A stretch of DNA of 34,455 nucleotides, from the NCBI GenBank assembly GCA_036506175.1, contig DASXSE010000046.1, forward strand, positions 1 through 34,455, written 5' to 3'. Each line of letters opens with the position of its first letter. The stretch's first letter is position 1. The notes under the pieces are model-generated. The model searched no databases and was not told the origin of the DNA. It worked only from the letters and a program-made list of their open reading frames with translations. Below are positions 14,949-24,237 of the stretch, in pieces. This DNA is from JAIBJP01 sp036506175. GTDB taxonomy: Bacteria > Actinomycetota > Thermoleophilia > Gaiellales > Gaiellaceae. Made by a program: the position numbers and the translations under genes.

Positions 14949-17116
14949 GCAGCCCAGAGCTCGTCAACGTCGTCATCGACGGCCGTGACGTCCAGGTCCC
15001 GAAGGGCACGGGCATGGTCGAGACGGCGCTCGCCGCCGGCATCGAGATTCCCGTCTTCTGCTACGAGCCGCGCCTCGGATCGCCCATCGGCGCGTGCCGC
15101 ATGTGCCTCTGCGAGGTCGACGGCATGCCCAAGCTCCAGACCGCCTGCACGATGGCGGCGCAGGACGGCCTCGTGCTCCGAACCGCACAGACGAGTGACA
15201 AGGCGGCCGAGGGCCAGGACGCCGTCCTCGAGTTCATCCTCCTCAACCATCCGCTCGACTGCCCGGACTGCGACAAGGGCGGCGAGTGCCCGCTGCAGGA
15301 CCTCACCTTCCGCTGGGGACCGGGCAACACGCGCATGCGCTTCCCCAAGCGGACCTTCGACAAGCCGATCCCGATCTCCCCGCTCATCGGCCTCGACCGC
15401 GAGCGGTGCATCCTTTGCTACCGCTGCACGCGCTTCTCCGAGCTCGTCGCCGAGGACGGCCAGCTCGTCGCCGTGAACCGCGGGGCGCAGTCCGTCATCG
15501 CCACCTTCGAGGACGAGCCGTACCGCGCCCACTTCTCCGGAAACGTGATCGAGGTCTGCCCCGTCGGCGCGCTCACGTCGACCACGTACCGCTTCCGCGC
15601 GCGTCCGTGGGAGATTCAGAACGTCCCGACGGTCTGCGGGCTCTGCCCGGTCGGGTGCAACATCTGGGCGACGACGCGCGAGGGCAAGCTCGCACGCATT
15701 CTCTCTCGCAACCATCCGGAGGTCGACGAAGGGTGGCTCTGCGACAAGGGCCGCTTCGCGTACGGACACCTGCGCGCCGAGGACAGGATCACCGCGCCGC
15801 TTCGACGCGTCCGCCGCCGGGGCTTCGAGCGGGTTTCCTGGGAGGAGGCTCTCGACGAGGCCGAGCGCGGCTTGCGCGCGGCCGAGGGATCTGTCGTGGT
15901 CGCCTTATCGGGCGGCGAGACCGTGGAGCAGGCGACCGCTCTCGCGCGGCTGACGCAGGACGGCCTGGGCTCGCGCGCAGCGATCCTCCCCGAGACGTCC
16001 CATCCGGCGCTCGACCGCTTCCGCGCACCGCTCTCCGCCATCCGCGATGCCGACGTCTGCCTGGTCATAGGGGACGACCCGGTCGTCGAACGGGCGCCGA
16101 TCGTCGACCTGTGGCTGCGCCAGGCACGGCGGGCCGGTGCGGAGATCATCACGGTTCACCCCGCGGGCTCTGTGCCCCTCGAGCCCGGCAGCGCAGCGTG
16201 GGCATGCGCAGCCCTGACGAGCGCGGACGCCCCGAAGGAGCTGCGCCCAGCCGTTCGCAGCCTCAAGCGCGCCGAGCGGGTGGCCCTTGTCTGGTCGGAG
16301 AACGACCCGACGGGCGGCGCCTACATCGCCGCACTCGCCGAGAAGCTCGGGCCCAAGTCCTCCGTCTACTTCCTTCCGCGGACGCCGAACGGACGCGGCA
16401 TCGCCGCGGCGTGGGGAAGAGCGGACGAGCCGCCTGCGGACGGCGAGATCGGCGCCCTCATCGTCTCGGGCGACGAGGTCGCCCGGGATCCTGGCGTTCG
16501 GGAGCTCGCGGAGCGCGCTCGTTTCGTCCTCGCCGCCGTGATGTTCGAGAGCGAGGTCACGCTGTGGTCGCATCTCGTCCTGCCGGGGACGAGCTACCTC
16601 GAGCGGGACGGCACGACGATCAACCTGGAGGGACGACCCCAGCGCCTCCGGCGCGCGGTGACCCCGCCGGTCGACGAGGAGCTCGCCTTCTTCGCCGAGC
16701 TGGCCGGCCGCTTCGGGGTCGAGGTCGACCCCTGGCCGGGTCGCCTCCCCGACGCGCACGCGCCCCTTCCCGCGCGCACCGAAGCGGATGCGCCGGTCAA
16801 GGCGCCCGCGGCCCGTGCCCCGAAACGGCGGCGTCGAGGGCTCGAGGTCGTCCGGTACCGCGGTCTCTTCAGCGGTGCAGCCGTCGCACGCGTCCCGCAA
16901 CTGCAGTTCCAGCGTTCGCTCGCCGAAGTCGAGCTGTCCGCGGCGGACGCACTCCAGCGCGGGATCGAAAACGGGAATCTCGTACGAGTGAGCTCGAACG
17001 GGACATCGAGAACGCTGACTGCGCGGATCAACCGCCGCCTGCGCGCCGGCGTCGTCCGCATCGAGAACGAGCACGCGAACGGCCTGGAGGCGAGCGTCGA
17101 GGTCACGCATGCCTGA
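14945..17116 (+). CDS. nuoG: NADH-quinone oxidoreductase subunit G
   Basis: NuoG is the large Fe-S subunit of the peripheral arm, 723 residues from TTG 14945. The N-terminal ferredoxin domain has the N1b ligands (FCYEPRLGSPIGACRMCLCEV and TAC), then the His-plus-three-Cys cluster N5 (HPLDCPDCDKGGEC), cluster N4 (CILCYRC and EVCPVGALT), and a fourth set, CGLCPVGC with a distant WLCDKG, that corresponds to the extra N7 cluster found in only some bacteria. A molybdopterin-oxidoreductase-like domain without obvious cofactor role fills the rest. The start follows the nuoF stop in the TTGA overlap also used at nuoH/nuoI. Confidence 0.95.
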   Translation: MSSPELVNVVIDGRDVQVPKGTGMVETALAAGIEIPVFCYEPRLGSPIGACRMCLCEVDGMPKLQTACTMAAQDGLVLRTAQTSDKAAEGQDAVLEFILLNHPLDCPDCDKGGECPLQDLTFRWGPGNTRMRFPKRTFDKPIPISPLIGLDRERCILCYRCTRFSELVAEDGQLVAVNRGAQSVIATFEDEPYRAHFSGNVIEVCPVGALTSTTYRFRARPWEIQNVPTVCGLCPVGCNIWATTREGKLARILSRNHPEVDEGWLCDKGRFAYGHLRAEDRITAPLRRVRRRGFERVSWEEALDEAERGLRAAEGSVVVALSGGETVEQATALARLTQDGLGSRAAILPETSHPALDRFRAPLSAIRDADVCLVIGDDPVVERAPIVDLWLRQARRAGAEIITVHPAGSVPLEPGSAAWACAALTSADAPKELRPAVRSLKRAERVALVWSENDPTGGAYIAALAEKLGPKSSVYFLPRTPNGRGIAAAWGRADEPPADGEIGALIVSGDEVARDPGVRELAERARFVLAAVMFESEVTLWSHLVLPGTSYLERDGTTINLEGRPQRLRRAVTPPVDEELAFFAELAGRFGVEVDPWPGRLPDAHAPLPARTEADAPVKAPAARAPKRRRRGLEVVRYRGLFSGAAVARVPQLQFQRSLAEVELSAADALQRGIENGNLVRVSSNGTSRTLTARINRRLRAGVVRIENEHANGLEASVEVTHA

Positions 17117-18104
17117 GGATCTGAACCAGCCCTGGTGGATCGACGTCATCAAGGCGATCCTCGTCATCAACCTCGTGCTGGGCGCCTTCGCCTACCTCAC
17201 CTGGGTGGAGCGCAAACTGCTAGGCCGCATGCAGGCTCGCTACGGGCCCAACCGGGCCGGGCCGTTCGGGCTCCTGCAGCCAATCGCCGACCTCGTGAAG
17301 CTCTTGCGCAAGGAGCACTTCTATCCGGCCAGCGCCGTCGACGTGCTCTACATCGCGGCGCCGGCGGTCGCCGCCTCCACGGCTCTCGCAGCCTTCGCCG
17401 TGATCCCTTGGGGACCCGTCTGGCACGTCGGCCAATACGACATCACCGGCTGGATCGTCAACGTCTCCATCGGCCTCGTGCTGCTCTTCTCGCTGGGTGC
17501 GATCGGCATCTACGCGTTCCTCGTCGGAGGCTGGGCGAGCGAGTCGAAGTACTCCCTGCTCGGCTCGATGCGCACGGCGGCCCAGCTCGTCTCCTATGAG
17601 GTTTCGCTTGCGCTCTCCGTCCTCGGCGTCGTCCTCATGGCCGGATCGCTCTCGCTCGTCTCCATTGCAGAGAAGCAGCAGGAGACAGTCTGGTTCGCCG
17701 GCCCGCAGTTCGTCGGGCTAGTCGTTTTCTTCATCGCCGGGATCGCGGAGACGAACCGCCCGCCCTTCGACCTTCCGGAGGCCGAGACCGAGCTCGTCGC
17801 GGGCTACCACACGGAGTACAGCGGCATGCGCTTCGGCCTCTTCTCGATGGCCGAGTACATCAACATGATCACGCTCTCCGGCCTTGCGGTGACGCTTTTC
17901 TTCGGCGGCTGGGGCGGCCCGGTGCTTCCCGGCCCCATCTGGTTCCTCCTGAAGCTCGCGGGCATCCTCTTCCTCTTCATGTGGATGCGGGCGACGCTTC
18001 CGCGCCTGCGCTACGACCAGCTGATGCGGTTCGGCTGGAAGGTTCTTCTGCCGGTAGCGACGGTCAATGCGGTCGTCACGGCGATCCTGGTGGTGGCGGT
18101 TTGA
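17109..18104 (+). CDS. nuoH: NADH-quinone oxidoreductase subunit H
   Basis: NuoH is the membrane subunit at the quinone entry, linking the peripheral arm to the proton pumps. The 331 residues have about eight hydrophobic helices. Family segments are WVERKLLGRMQARYGPNR (first loop) and ETNRPPFDLPEAETELVAGY plus EYSGMRFGLF, acidic loops that line the quinone chamber. ATG 17109 overlaps nuoG by 8 bases, and the TGA stop overlaps the TTG of nuoI. Confidence 0.97.
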   Translation: MPEDLNQPWWIDVIKAILVINLVLGAFAYLTWVERKLLGRMQARYGPNRAGPFGLLQPIADLVKLLRKEHFYPASAVDVLYIAAPAVAASTALAAFAVIPWGPVWHVGQYDITGWIVNVSIGLVLLFSLGAIGIYAFLVGGWASESKYSLLGSMRTAAQLVSYEVSLALSVLGVVLMAGSLSLVSIAEKQQETVWFAGPQFVGLVVFFIAGIAETNRPPFDLPEAETELVAGYHTEYSGMRFGLFSMAEYINMITLSGLAVTLFFGGWGGPVLPGPIWFLLKLAGILFLFMWMRATLPRLRYDQLMRFGWKVLLPVATVNAVVTAILVVAV

Positions 18105-18598
18105 ACCCGCAGCCGTACGCGTCTCTCAAGGGCTTCGCCGTCACCTTCCGGCAGATCTTCAAGAAGCCGATCACGCAGCAGTATCCGGAGCAGAAACGGC
18201 CGGTCTACCCGCGCTTTCGCGGCCGCCATCGGCTGTGGCGGCACCAGAACGGCCTCGAGAAGTGCGTCGGCTGCTCGCTTTGCGCAGCGGCGTGCCCGGC
18301 AGACTGCATCCGCGTCGTCGCCGCCGAGAACACCTCTGACGACCGCGTCTCGGCGGGGGAGCGCTACGCGCGCATCTACGAGATCAACCTCTCGCGCTGC
18401 ATCTTCTGCGGGTACTGCGAACTGGCGTGCCCGTTCGACGCCATCACGCTCGAGGCCGAATACGAGATCTCGGAGTACTCGCGGGACGACCTCATCTACA
18501 CGAAGGACATGCTCCTCGCCGAGCCGATCAAGCGGACGCCGGTGGCCGACCGTGAGCTCTACGACACGCCGATCCCGGTCTGGAAGGCGGAGTCGTGA
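18101..18598 (+). CDS. nuoI: NADH-quinone oxidoreductase subunit I
   Basis: NuoI is the 8Fe ferredoxin-like subunit carrying clusters N6a and N6b toward NuoB. From TTG 18101 it has 165 residues with two complete motifs: Cys55, 58, 61 and 65 (CVGCSLCAAAC) and Cys100, 103, 106 and 110 (CIFCGYCELAC). The amphipathic N-terminal helix (ASLKGFAVTFRQIFKKPIT) that lies along the membrane is present. A longer frame from 17981 is a shadow within nuoH. Its stop overlaps the nuoJ start (GTGA). Confidence 0.96.
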   Translation: MNPQPYASLKGFAVTFRQIFKKPITQQYPEQKRPVYPRFRGRHRLWRHQNGLEKCVGCSLCAAACPADCIRVVAAENTSDDRVSAGERYARIYEINLSRCIFCGYCELACPFDAITLEAEYEISEYSRDDLIYTKDMLLAEPIKRTPVADRELYDTPIPVWKAES

Positions 18599-19122
18599 GC
18601 TTCCTCGTCTGGACGGTCTGGGTGATCGCAGCCTGTTCGCTCCTCTCCTCGGGGATCGCGGTCGTCCTCTTCTCGAACCCGTTCTTCAGCGCGCTCGCGC
18701 TGATCGTCAACCTGGCGTCCCTGGCCGTCCTCTACCTGCTCCTGGCGGCGGAGTTCGTCGCTGCGGCGCAGGTGCTCGTCTATGCAGGCGCCGTCGTCGT
18801 CATGTTCTTGTTCGTCATCGCCTACCTCGGCGGACGGGCGGACGCGCCTTGGGCGGGCGGCCCGACCTTGCAATCGATCGCAGCGATCGGCGCTGCCGGG
18901 GCGATCGCCGTCGAGGTCGTCATCGTCGTCGCGCTGAAAGCAGGAGACCGCCTGGCCAACGTAGCGGCGATCCCTGACGGCTACGGATCGCCCGCGTTCG
19001 TCGGGCGCCTGTTCCTCGGCCCCCACCTGCTCGCCTTCGAGGTGACGTCTATCGTCCTCCTGATCGCCGCCGTCGGCGGGGTGATCCTCGGCAGCTCCGT
19101 TCCGAAAGAATCGAGAAGCTGA
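18595..19122 (+). CDS. nuoJ: NADH-quinone oxidoreductase subunit J
   Basis: NuoJ is an integral membrane subunit with five predicted helices in 175 residues. The third, LVYAGAVVVMFLFVIAYLG, includes the Tyr-Ala-Gly-Ala-Val-V-V-M-F-L-F signature with the pi-bulge linked to conformational coupling in complex I. The C-terminal extension after the last helix is short. GTG 18595 overlaps the nuoI stop, and the stop overlaps the ATG of nuoK. Confidence 0.94.
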   Translation: MSFLVWTVWVIAACSLLSSGIAVVLFSNPFFSALALIVNLASLAVLYLLLAAEFVAAAQVLVYAGAVVVMFLFVIAYLGGRADAPWAGGPTLQSIAAIGAAGAIAVEVVIVVALKAGDRLANVAAIPDGYGSPAFVGRLFLGPHLLAFEVTSIVLLIAAVGGVILGSSVPKESRS

Positions 19123-19430
19123 TGGCGGGACCGGGCATCGCCGCCTACCTGATCCTCTCCGTGCTCCTCTTCGCCACCGGCGCGTTCGGCGTCCTCATCA
19201 GACGTAGCCCGCTCATCATCCTGCTCGCGCTCGAGATCATGTTGAACGCGGGGAATCTCGCCCTGATCGCGTTCGCGCGCCACGCAGGCAACGGGGCGGG
19301 GCAGATCTTCGCCCTCACGGTGATGGTCGTCGCGGCGGCCGAGGCAGTTGTTGGACTCGGTCTCATCGTCGCCGTCTCGCGCCAGCGCATCGAGCTCGAC
19401 GTCGACCGGCTCAACTCGTTGCGCGGCTAG
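19122..19430 (+). CDS. nuoK: NADH-quinone oxidoreductase subunit K
   Basis: NuoK is the MrpC-like antiporter-related subunit, 102 residues with three helices. The two membrane glutamates needed for proton translocation are visible: Glu38 in LLALEIMLNAGNL and Glu74 in VVAAAEAVVGLGL. ATG 19122 overlaps the nuoJ stop; nuoL starts 3 bases after its stop. Confidence 0.96.
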   Translation: MAGPGIAAYLILSVLLFATGAFGVLIRRSPLIILLALEIMLNAGNLALIAFARHAGNGAGQIFALTVMVVAAAEAVVGLGLIVAVSRQRIELDVDRLNSLRG

Positions 19431-19432
19431 AG

Positions 19433-21331
19433 ATGATCAACGCCGCCTGGATCGCGCTCTTCTCGCCGGCCGCGGCGGTCGTCCTGATCGCCCTCCTCGG
19501 GATGCGGATCCGCCGCTTCACCGCCGGGCTGATCGCAGCGGGGGCCACGTTGGTCTCGTTCGTCTGCTCCGTCATCGTGTTCGTGACGCTCCTCGGCGAG
19601 CACCCAGAGGAGCGGACGCACTACTCGACGCTGTGGACATGGCTCTCGGCCGGGAGCTTCAAGGTCGGCGCGCAGATCCTCGTCGACCCGCTCTCGGTCT
19701 TCATGATGCTCGTCGTCTCGGGGGTGGGCTTCCTCATCCTCGCGTACGCCGTCGGCTACATGCATGGCGACGAGCAGGAACGGCGCTACCACGCCTACAA
19801 GGCGCTCTTCGTCTTCTCGATGCTCCTGCTCGTCCAGTCGGGCAACCTGCTCCTGCTCCTCGCCGGCTGGGGGATGGTCGGCCTGTCCTCGTACCTGCTC
19901 ATCAACTTCTGGCACTTCCGCGCGACCGCGGTTGCAGCGGGCAAGAAGGCGTTCATCATGAACGCCTTCGGCGACGCGACCTTCGTGCTCGCCCTCTTCC
20001 TCCTCATCCAGCGCACCGGCTCGGTCGACTTCCGGGTGGTCTTCAAGGACGGCGTCCTGCCTCATGGAGGGACGATCGCGGTGCTGGTCGCGCTGGGCCT
20101 GCTGGGTGGCGCGGTGGCGAAGTCGGCCCAGGTGCCGCTCCAGACGTGGCTACCGGATGCCATGGAGGGCCCGACTCCCGTCTCCGCGCTCATTCACGCG
20201 GCGACGATGGTCACCGCCGGCGTCTACCTGATCGCGCGGACGAACGTCCTCTTCGAGCTCGCGCCCGTGATCCAGCACCTCGCGGGCGTGCTGGGGGCGA
20301 TCACGATCCTCCTCGCCGGCCTCATCGCCCTCGTCCAGACAGACATCAAGCGCGTGATCGCGTACTCGACGATGAGCCAGATCGGCTACATGTTCGTCGG
20401 CGTCGGGCTGGGCGCCTACGGCGCGGGGCTCTTCCACCTGATGACGCACGCCTTCTTCAAGGCGCTGCTGTTCATGGCGGCCGGAATCGTCATCCACGCC
20501 CTCTCCGACGAGCAGGACATCCGGCGCATGGGCGGGCTCGCCCGAGCGCTGCCGCGCACGTATCAGGCGTTCATCGTCGGGGCGCTCGCGCTGGCGGCCA
20601 TCCCGCCGTTCGCGGGGTTCTTCTCCAAGGACGCGGTCCTGGCCAGCGCCGCCAATGCGGGCACGCTCGGGTGGATTCTCTGGGGCGCGGGCGCTGTGGG
20701 CGCGTTCCTCACCGCGCTCTACACGTTCCGCCTCCTCTTCATCGTCTTCTGGGGCGAGATGACGCCGTTCGCTCGCGAGCATCTCCATGTACGACGCTTC
20801 GAGGGAGGTCTGGCCATGGCGTGGCCGGTGGCGGTGCTCGCGGTGCTGTCCACGATCGGCGGCTTCCTGCAAGTGCCGGGCGCCTGGGCGGGAGTGACGG
20901 ACTGGATCGACCCCGTCGCGCAGTCGATCGAGGAAGCGAGCGGGACGACGTTCGCGTTCTCGCTCATCGTCACGCTCGCGCTCTCGGTGACCGGGATCCT
21001 CCTCGCGTGGAGATTCTGGGGCCGACTGAGCCCCGTGCCGGAGCGAACGCGCCGGCGCTATCCGTGGGCCGCCCGCACGCTGGAGCAGAAGTTCTACTTC
21101 GACCAGGCGTACGACCTGGTGTTCTACGAGTCGTCGTCGCGCGCTGGAGTCCTGCTGACCCAGTACGTCGAGGAGCCGGTCTTCCTTCGCTCGCTTCGTG
21201 ACCTCGGCCTCGGCGTTCGCTTCGCAGCGGGACGCCTATCGACCGTCCAGTCCGGCTCGGTGCGGGCGTATGCGCTGGCGCTCGGTGCCGGGGCGGCGGT
21301 CATCGTACTCGTCTTCCTCCTGGTGAGCTGA
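19433..21331 (+). CDS. nuoL: NADH-quinone oxidoreductase subunit L
   Basis: NuoL is the distal antiporter-like proton pump, 632 residues. The core has MVGLSSYLLINFW, the KSAQVPLQTWLPDAMEGPTP loop with the conserved lysine, and LVQTDIKRVIAYSTMSQIGYM in the second antiporter repeat. The C-terminal third includes the long lateral helix region that runs along NuoM and NuoN, ending in a final hydrophobic helix. Its length is normal for the family. nuoM starts directly after the stop with no spacer. Confidence 0.96.
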   Translation: MINAAWIALFSPAAAVVLIALLGMRIRRFTAGLIAAGATLVSFVCSVIVFVTLLGEHPEERTHYSTLWTWLSAGSFKVGAQILVDPLSVFMMLVVSGVGFLILAYAVGYMHGDEQERRYHAYKALFVFSMLLLVQSGNLLLLLAGWGMVGLSSYLLINFWHFRATAVAAGKKAFIMNAFGDATFVLALFLLIQRTGSVDFRVVFKDGVLPHGGTIAVLVALGLLGGAVAKSAQVPLQTWLPDAMEGPTPVSALIHAATMVTAGVYLIARTNVLFELAPVIQHLAGVLGAITILLAGLIALVQTDIKRVIAYSTMSQIGYMFVGVGLGAYGAGLFHLMTHAFFKALLFMAAGIVIHALSDEQDIRRMGGLARALPRTYQAFIVGALALAAIPPFAGFFSKDAVLASAANAGTLGWILWGAGAVGAFLTALYTFRLLFIVFWGEMTPFAREHLHVRRFEGGLAMAWPVAVLAVLSTIGGFLQVPGAWAGVTDWIDPVAQSIEEASGTTFAFSLIVTLALSVTGILLAWRFWGRLSPVPERTRRRYPWAARTLEQKFYFDQAYDLVFYESSSRAGVLLTQYVEEPVFLRSLRDLGLGVRFAAGRLSTVQSGSVRAYALALGAGAAVIVLVFLLVS

Positions 21332-22753
21332 GTGACGACCGCGCTCATCCTCGTTCCGATCGGGGGCGCCCTCTGGGTCTGGATCACGCCGTGGAGAACC
21401 GCGCGCGGCCCCGGCGGCCTCGCCCTCCTCGTCGCTCTCGCCGAGCTCGCGCTCTGGGTAGGGACAACGGCCAACTTCGATTTCTCGAGCTCCCGGCCCG
21501 GCGGGCTCCAGTTCGACACGAAGGTCGTCTGGTTCAAGGACCTCGGCGTCTCCTACAACGTCGGGCTCCAGGACTTCACGCTCTGGCTCGTCGGCCTGAC
21601 GGTGCTCGCCACGGCGGCGGCAGTCGGCTACGGCTTCTGGGTAGGACGCGACCGCCCGGCCGCCTACCTCGGCCTGCTGCTCTTCCTGGAGGGGGCCGTC
21701 GTGGGCGTCTTCACCGCCCACGACCTGCTGCTCTTCTACGTCTTCTGGGAGGCAATGCTGATCCCGCTCTACGTGCTGATCGGCGTGTGGGGCGGACCAG
21801 GGCGGCTCGGCGCGACGGTGAAGTTCGTCGTCTACACGATGGCGGGCTCGCTGCTCATGCTCGTCGCCATCATCGCGGCCGGCCTCTCGGCCGGGAGCTT
21901 CGCGTTTGCGGACGTAGGAGGCCACCAGAGCGTCTGGATCTTCCTGGGGTTCACGGCCGCGTTCGCCGTGAAGGCGCCTCTCTGGCCTTTCCACGGCTGG
22001 CTGCCGGACGCCTACCGCGAATCGACACCTGAAGTGGCAGGACTCTTGTCGGGAGTCGTCTCGAAGGCCGCCGCGTACGGGTTCCTCGCGATCGCGCTCC
22101 CGCTTTATCCCGGCGCGCTCGACGACTGGCGCGTCCCCATCCTCGTGCTCGCCTCGATCGGGCTCGTCTACGGCTCGCTACTCGCCTTCCGCGCGCCTGA
22201 CGTGCGCGGGGTGATCGCGTACTCGAGCCTGGCACAGATGAACCTCATCGTGATCGGTCTCTTCGCGACCAACGCCTCGGGGAACGACGGGGCGCTCCTG
22301 CAGATGGTCAACCACGGGCTCATCTCCCTGGCGCTTTTCCTCCTCGCCGGCGCGGTCGAGCGGCGCACGGCGACCGGCCAGCTCGCACTTCTCGGGGGCA
22401 TGGCGCGCGGGCGACCGGTTCTTGCGACCCTCCTCATCACAACCGGCGTAATCGCGCTCGCCGTGCCGGGATCGACTGCGTTCGCGGGCGAGTTTCTGAT
22501 CCTCAACGGCATCTTCACGGTCGGCTGGGGCTGGGCGGTCGTCGGCGCGGTGGCGATCGTCCTTGCCGCCATGTACATCCTCCGGCTCGTCTCCGCCGTG
22601 CTGCACCTTGACGTCGGCTCTGCCGTGCCGGAGGCGGCTCTCGACCTTCGCCCGGCCGAGATCGGCGTGATCGTCCCGCTTGTCGCGGTGCTCCTCTTCC
22701 TCTCCTTCTGGCCCGCCGCGATCACCGACCACACGCGGTTCTTCGGAGGCTAG
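21332..22753 (+). CDS. nuoM: NADH-quinone oxidoreductase subunit M
   Basis: NuoM is the central antiporter-like proton pump, 473 residues from GTG 21332, slightly short at the N-terminus compared with the roughly 500 residues usual. Key segments are LLLFYVFWEAMLIPLYVLIG with the membrane glutamate, VKAPLWPFHGWLPDAYRESTP with the conserved lysine, and RGVIAYSSLAQMNLIVIGLFA. The stop TAG overlaps the nuoN GTG (TAGTG). Confidence 0.95.
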   Translation: MTTALILVPIGGALWVWITPWRTARGPGGLALLVALAELALWVGTTANFDFSSSRPGGLQFDTKVVWFKDLGVSYNVGLQDFTLWLVGLTVLATAAAVGYGFWVGRDRPAAYLGLLLFLEGAVVGVFTAHDLLLFYVFWEAMLIPLYVLIGVWGGPGRLGATVKFVVYTMAGSLLMLVAIIAAGLSAGSFAFADVGGHQSVWIFLGFTAAFAVKAPLWPFHGWLPDAYRESTPEVAGLLSGVVSKAAAYGFLAIALPLYPGALDDWRVPILVLASIGLVYGSLLAFRAPDVRGVIAYSSLAQMNLIVIGLFATNASGNDGALLQMVNHGLISLALFLLAGAVERRTATGQLALLGGMARGRPVLATLLITTGVIALAVPGSTAFAGEFLILNGIFTVGWGWAVVGAVAIVLAAMYILRLVSAVLHLDVGSAVPEAALDLRPAEIGVIVPLVAVLLFLSFWPAAITDHTRFFGG

Positions 22754-24237
22754 TGAACGGATTCCAGCAGCCAAACATCGACTGGGCCGCGCTCTCGCCT
22801 GAGCTCGTCATGCTTGGAGGCGCGTCGGTCTGCCTCGTCCTGACGCTCTTCCTGCCGTGGGGATGGCGCCGGCCGTTCTGCGCCGCGATCGCCGCTCTGT
22901 GCTTCGTCGGCGCAGGCGGCACCGCCATCGTCCTCTTCACGATGGACGAGACCGGACGCGGAATCGTCGCCGACGCCATTCAGCGGGATCGTCTCGCCGA
23001 GTTCGCGCAGATCCTCGTTGCCGGGTCAGGGCTTTTGGCCGTCGGCGCGAGCTTCGGCTGGGAACGGTCCGAACGGGACCGCGTCGGAGAGTTCTACACC
23101 CTGCTCCTCACAGCTACGGCGGGGATGGCGTTCTTCGTCGCCGCCTCCAATCTGATGACGCTCTTCCTCGGGCTGGAGTGGTTCTCGATCTCGCTCTACA
23201 TCCTCACCGCCATTGCAGTCAGCTGGCTTCCGTCGCTTGAAGCCGGGCTCAAGTACCTGATCGTGGGCAGCTTCGGCTCCGCCATCCTCCTGTTCGGAAG
23301 CGCGTTCGTCTACGGCGCGACGGGCTCGATCGGCTACAGCGGGATTGCGTCGGGGGCGGAGGGAGCAGACCGGTTCCTCTTCGTGCTCGGGCTCGCGCTG
23401 ATCCTTGTAGGGCTCGCGTTCAAGATGTCGGCGGCGCCGTTCCACATGTGGACGCCGGACGTCTACCAGGGAGCCCCGACTCCGGTGACGGCGTTCATGG
23501 CCGCGGCCACGAAGGTGGCAGCACTCGTCGCGACGATGCGGATCCTCGTGACCGCTTTCCCGTCCGAAGCTCGGCTCTGGACGATCGCGCTCGCAGTCAT
23601 CGCCTGCATCTCCCTCGCGTGGGGCAACCTCGCCGCGCTCGTGCAGACGGACATCAAGCGCCTGCTCGCCTACTCGAGCATCTCGCACGCCGGCTTCATG
23701 CTCATCCCCGTCGCGGTGGGGACGAGCCTCGGCGGGCGCGCGATCCTCTTCTACCTCATCTCGTACGCGGCGATGAATCTGGGCGCGTTCGCGATCGTCG
23801 CCGCCAGGGAACGCGAGCTGGCTCGGCCCGTGACCTTCGACGGCCTCGCCGGCCTGGGCTGGGAACGGCCGTTCTACGGCGCCGCGATGAGCCTCTTCAT
23901 GTTCGGATTCATCGGGCTCCCGCCGGCCGGCCTCTTCCTCGGAAAGTTCTACGCCTTCTCGGCCGCCGTGGACCGCGGGTGGACATGGCTCGCGATCGTC
24001 GGCGTCGCCGCCACGGTGATCTCCATCTACTACTACGCGGGCGTCATCGGCGCGATGTACTTCCGCCAGCCGGTCGAGGTGCGCATGGCTCCGGCGGGCG
24101 GTTCGCCGCCACGAGATTTCGGCATCGCCGCGACCGTCCTGCTGTCGCTGGTCGTGACAGTGGGCAGCTTCGTCTTCGCGGGACCGTTGCTCGACATCGC
24201 CCGCGACGCGGCCTCCGTCCTCAACTTCCCCAACTGA
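22753..24237 (+). CDS. nuoN: NADH-quinone oxidoreductase subunit N
   Basis: NuoN is the third antiporter-like pump and ends the operon, 494 residues from GTG 22753. It has LFLGLEWFSISLYILTAI with the conserved glutamate, FKMSAAPFHMWTPDVYQGAPTP with the conserved lysine, and LVQTDIKRLLAYSSISHAGFM. About fourteen hydrophobic helices are visible. Its stop overlaps the ATG of the following flavoprotein (TGATG), which suggests that gene is translated from the nuo message. Confidence 0.96.
   Translation: MNGFQQPNIDWAALSPELVMLGGASVCLVLTLFLPWGWRRPFCAAIAALCFVGAGGTAIVLFTMDETGRGIVADAIQRDRLAEFAQILVAGSGLLAVGASFGWERSERDRVGEFYTLLLTATAGMAFFVAASNLMTLFLGLEWFSISLYILTAIAVSWLPSLEAGLKYLIVGSFGSAILLFGSAFVYGATGSIGYSGIASGAEGADRFLFVLGLALILVGLAFKMSAAPFHMWTPDVYQGAPTPVTAFMAAATKVAALVATMRILVTAFPSEARLWTIALAVIACISLAWGNLAALVQTDIKRLLAYSSISHAGFMLIPVAVGTSLGGRAILFYLISYAAMNLGAFAIVAARERELARPVTFDGLAGLGWERPFYGAAMSLFMFGFIGLPPAGLFLGKFYAFSAAVDRGWTWLAIVGVAATVISIYYYAGVIGAMYFRQPVEVRMAPAGGSPPRDFGIAATVLLSLVVTVGSFVFAGPLLDIARDAASVLNFPN

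Noticed and set aside
15286..17124. A 612-residue plus-strand frame within nuoG
   Set aside because: It is out of frame with NuoG, whose Fe-S motifs are intact, and its product is dominated by Arg, Gly and Pro.
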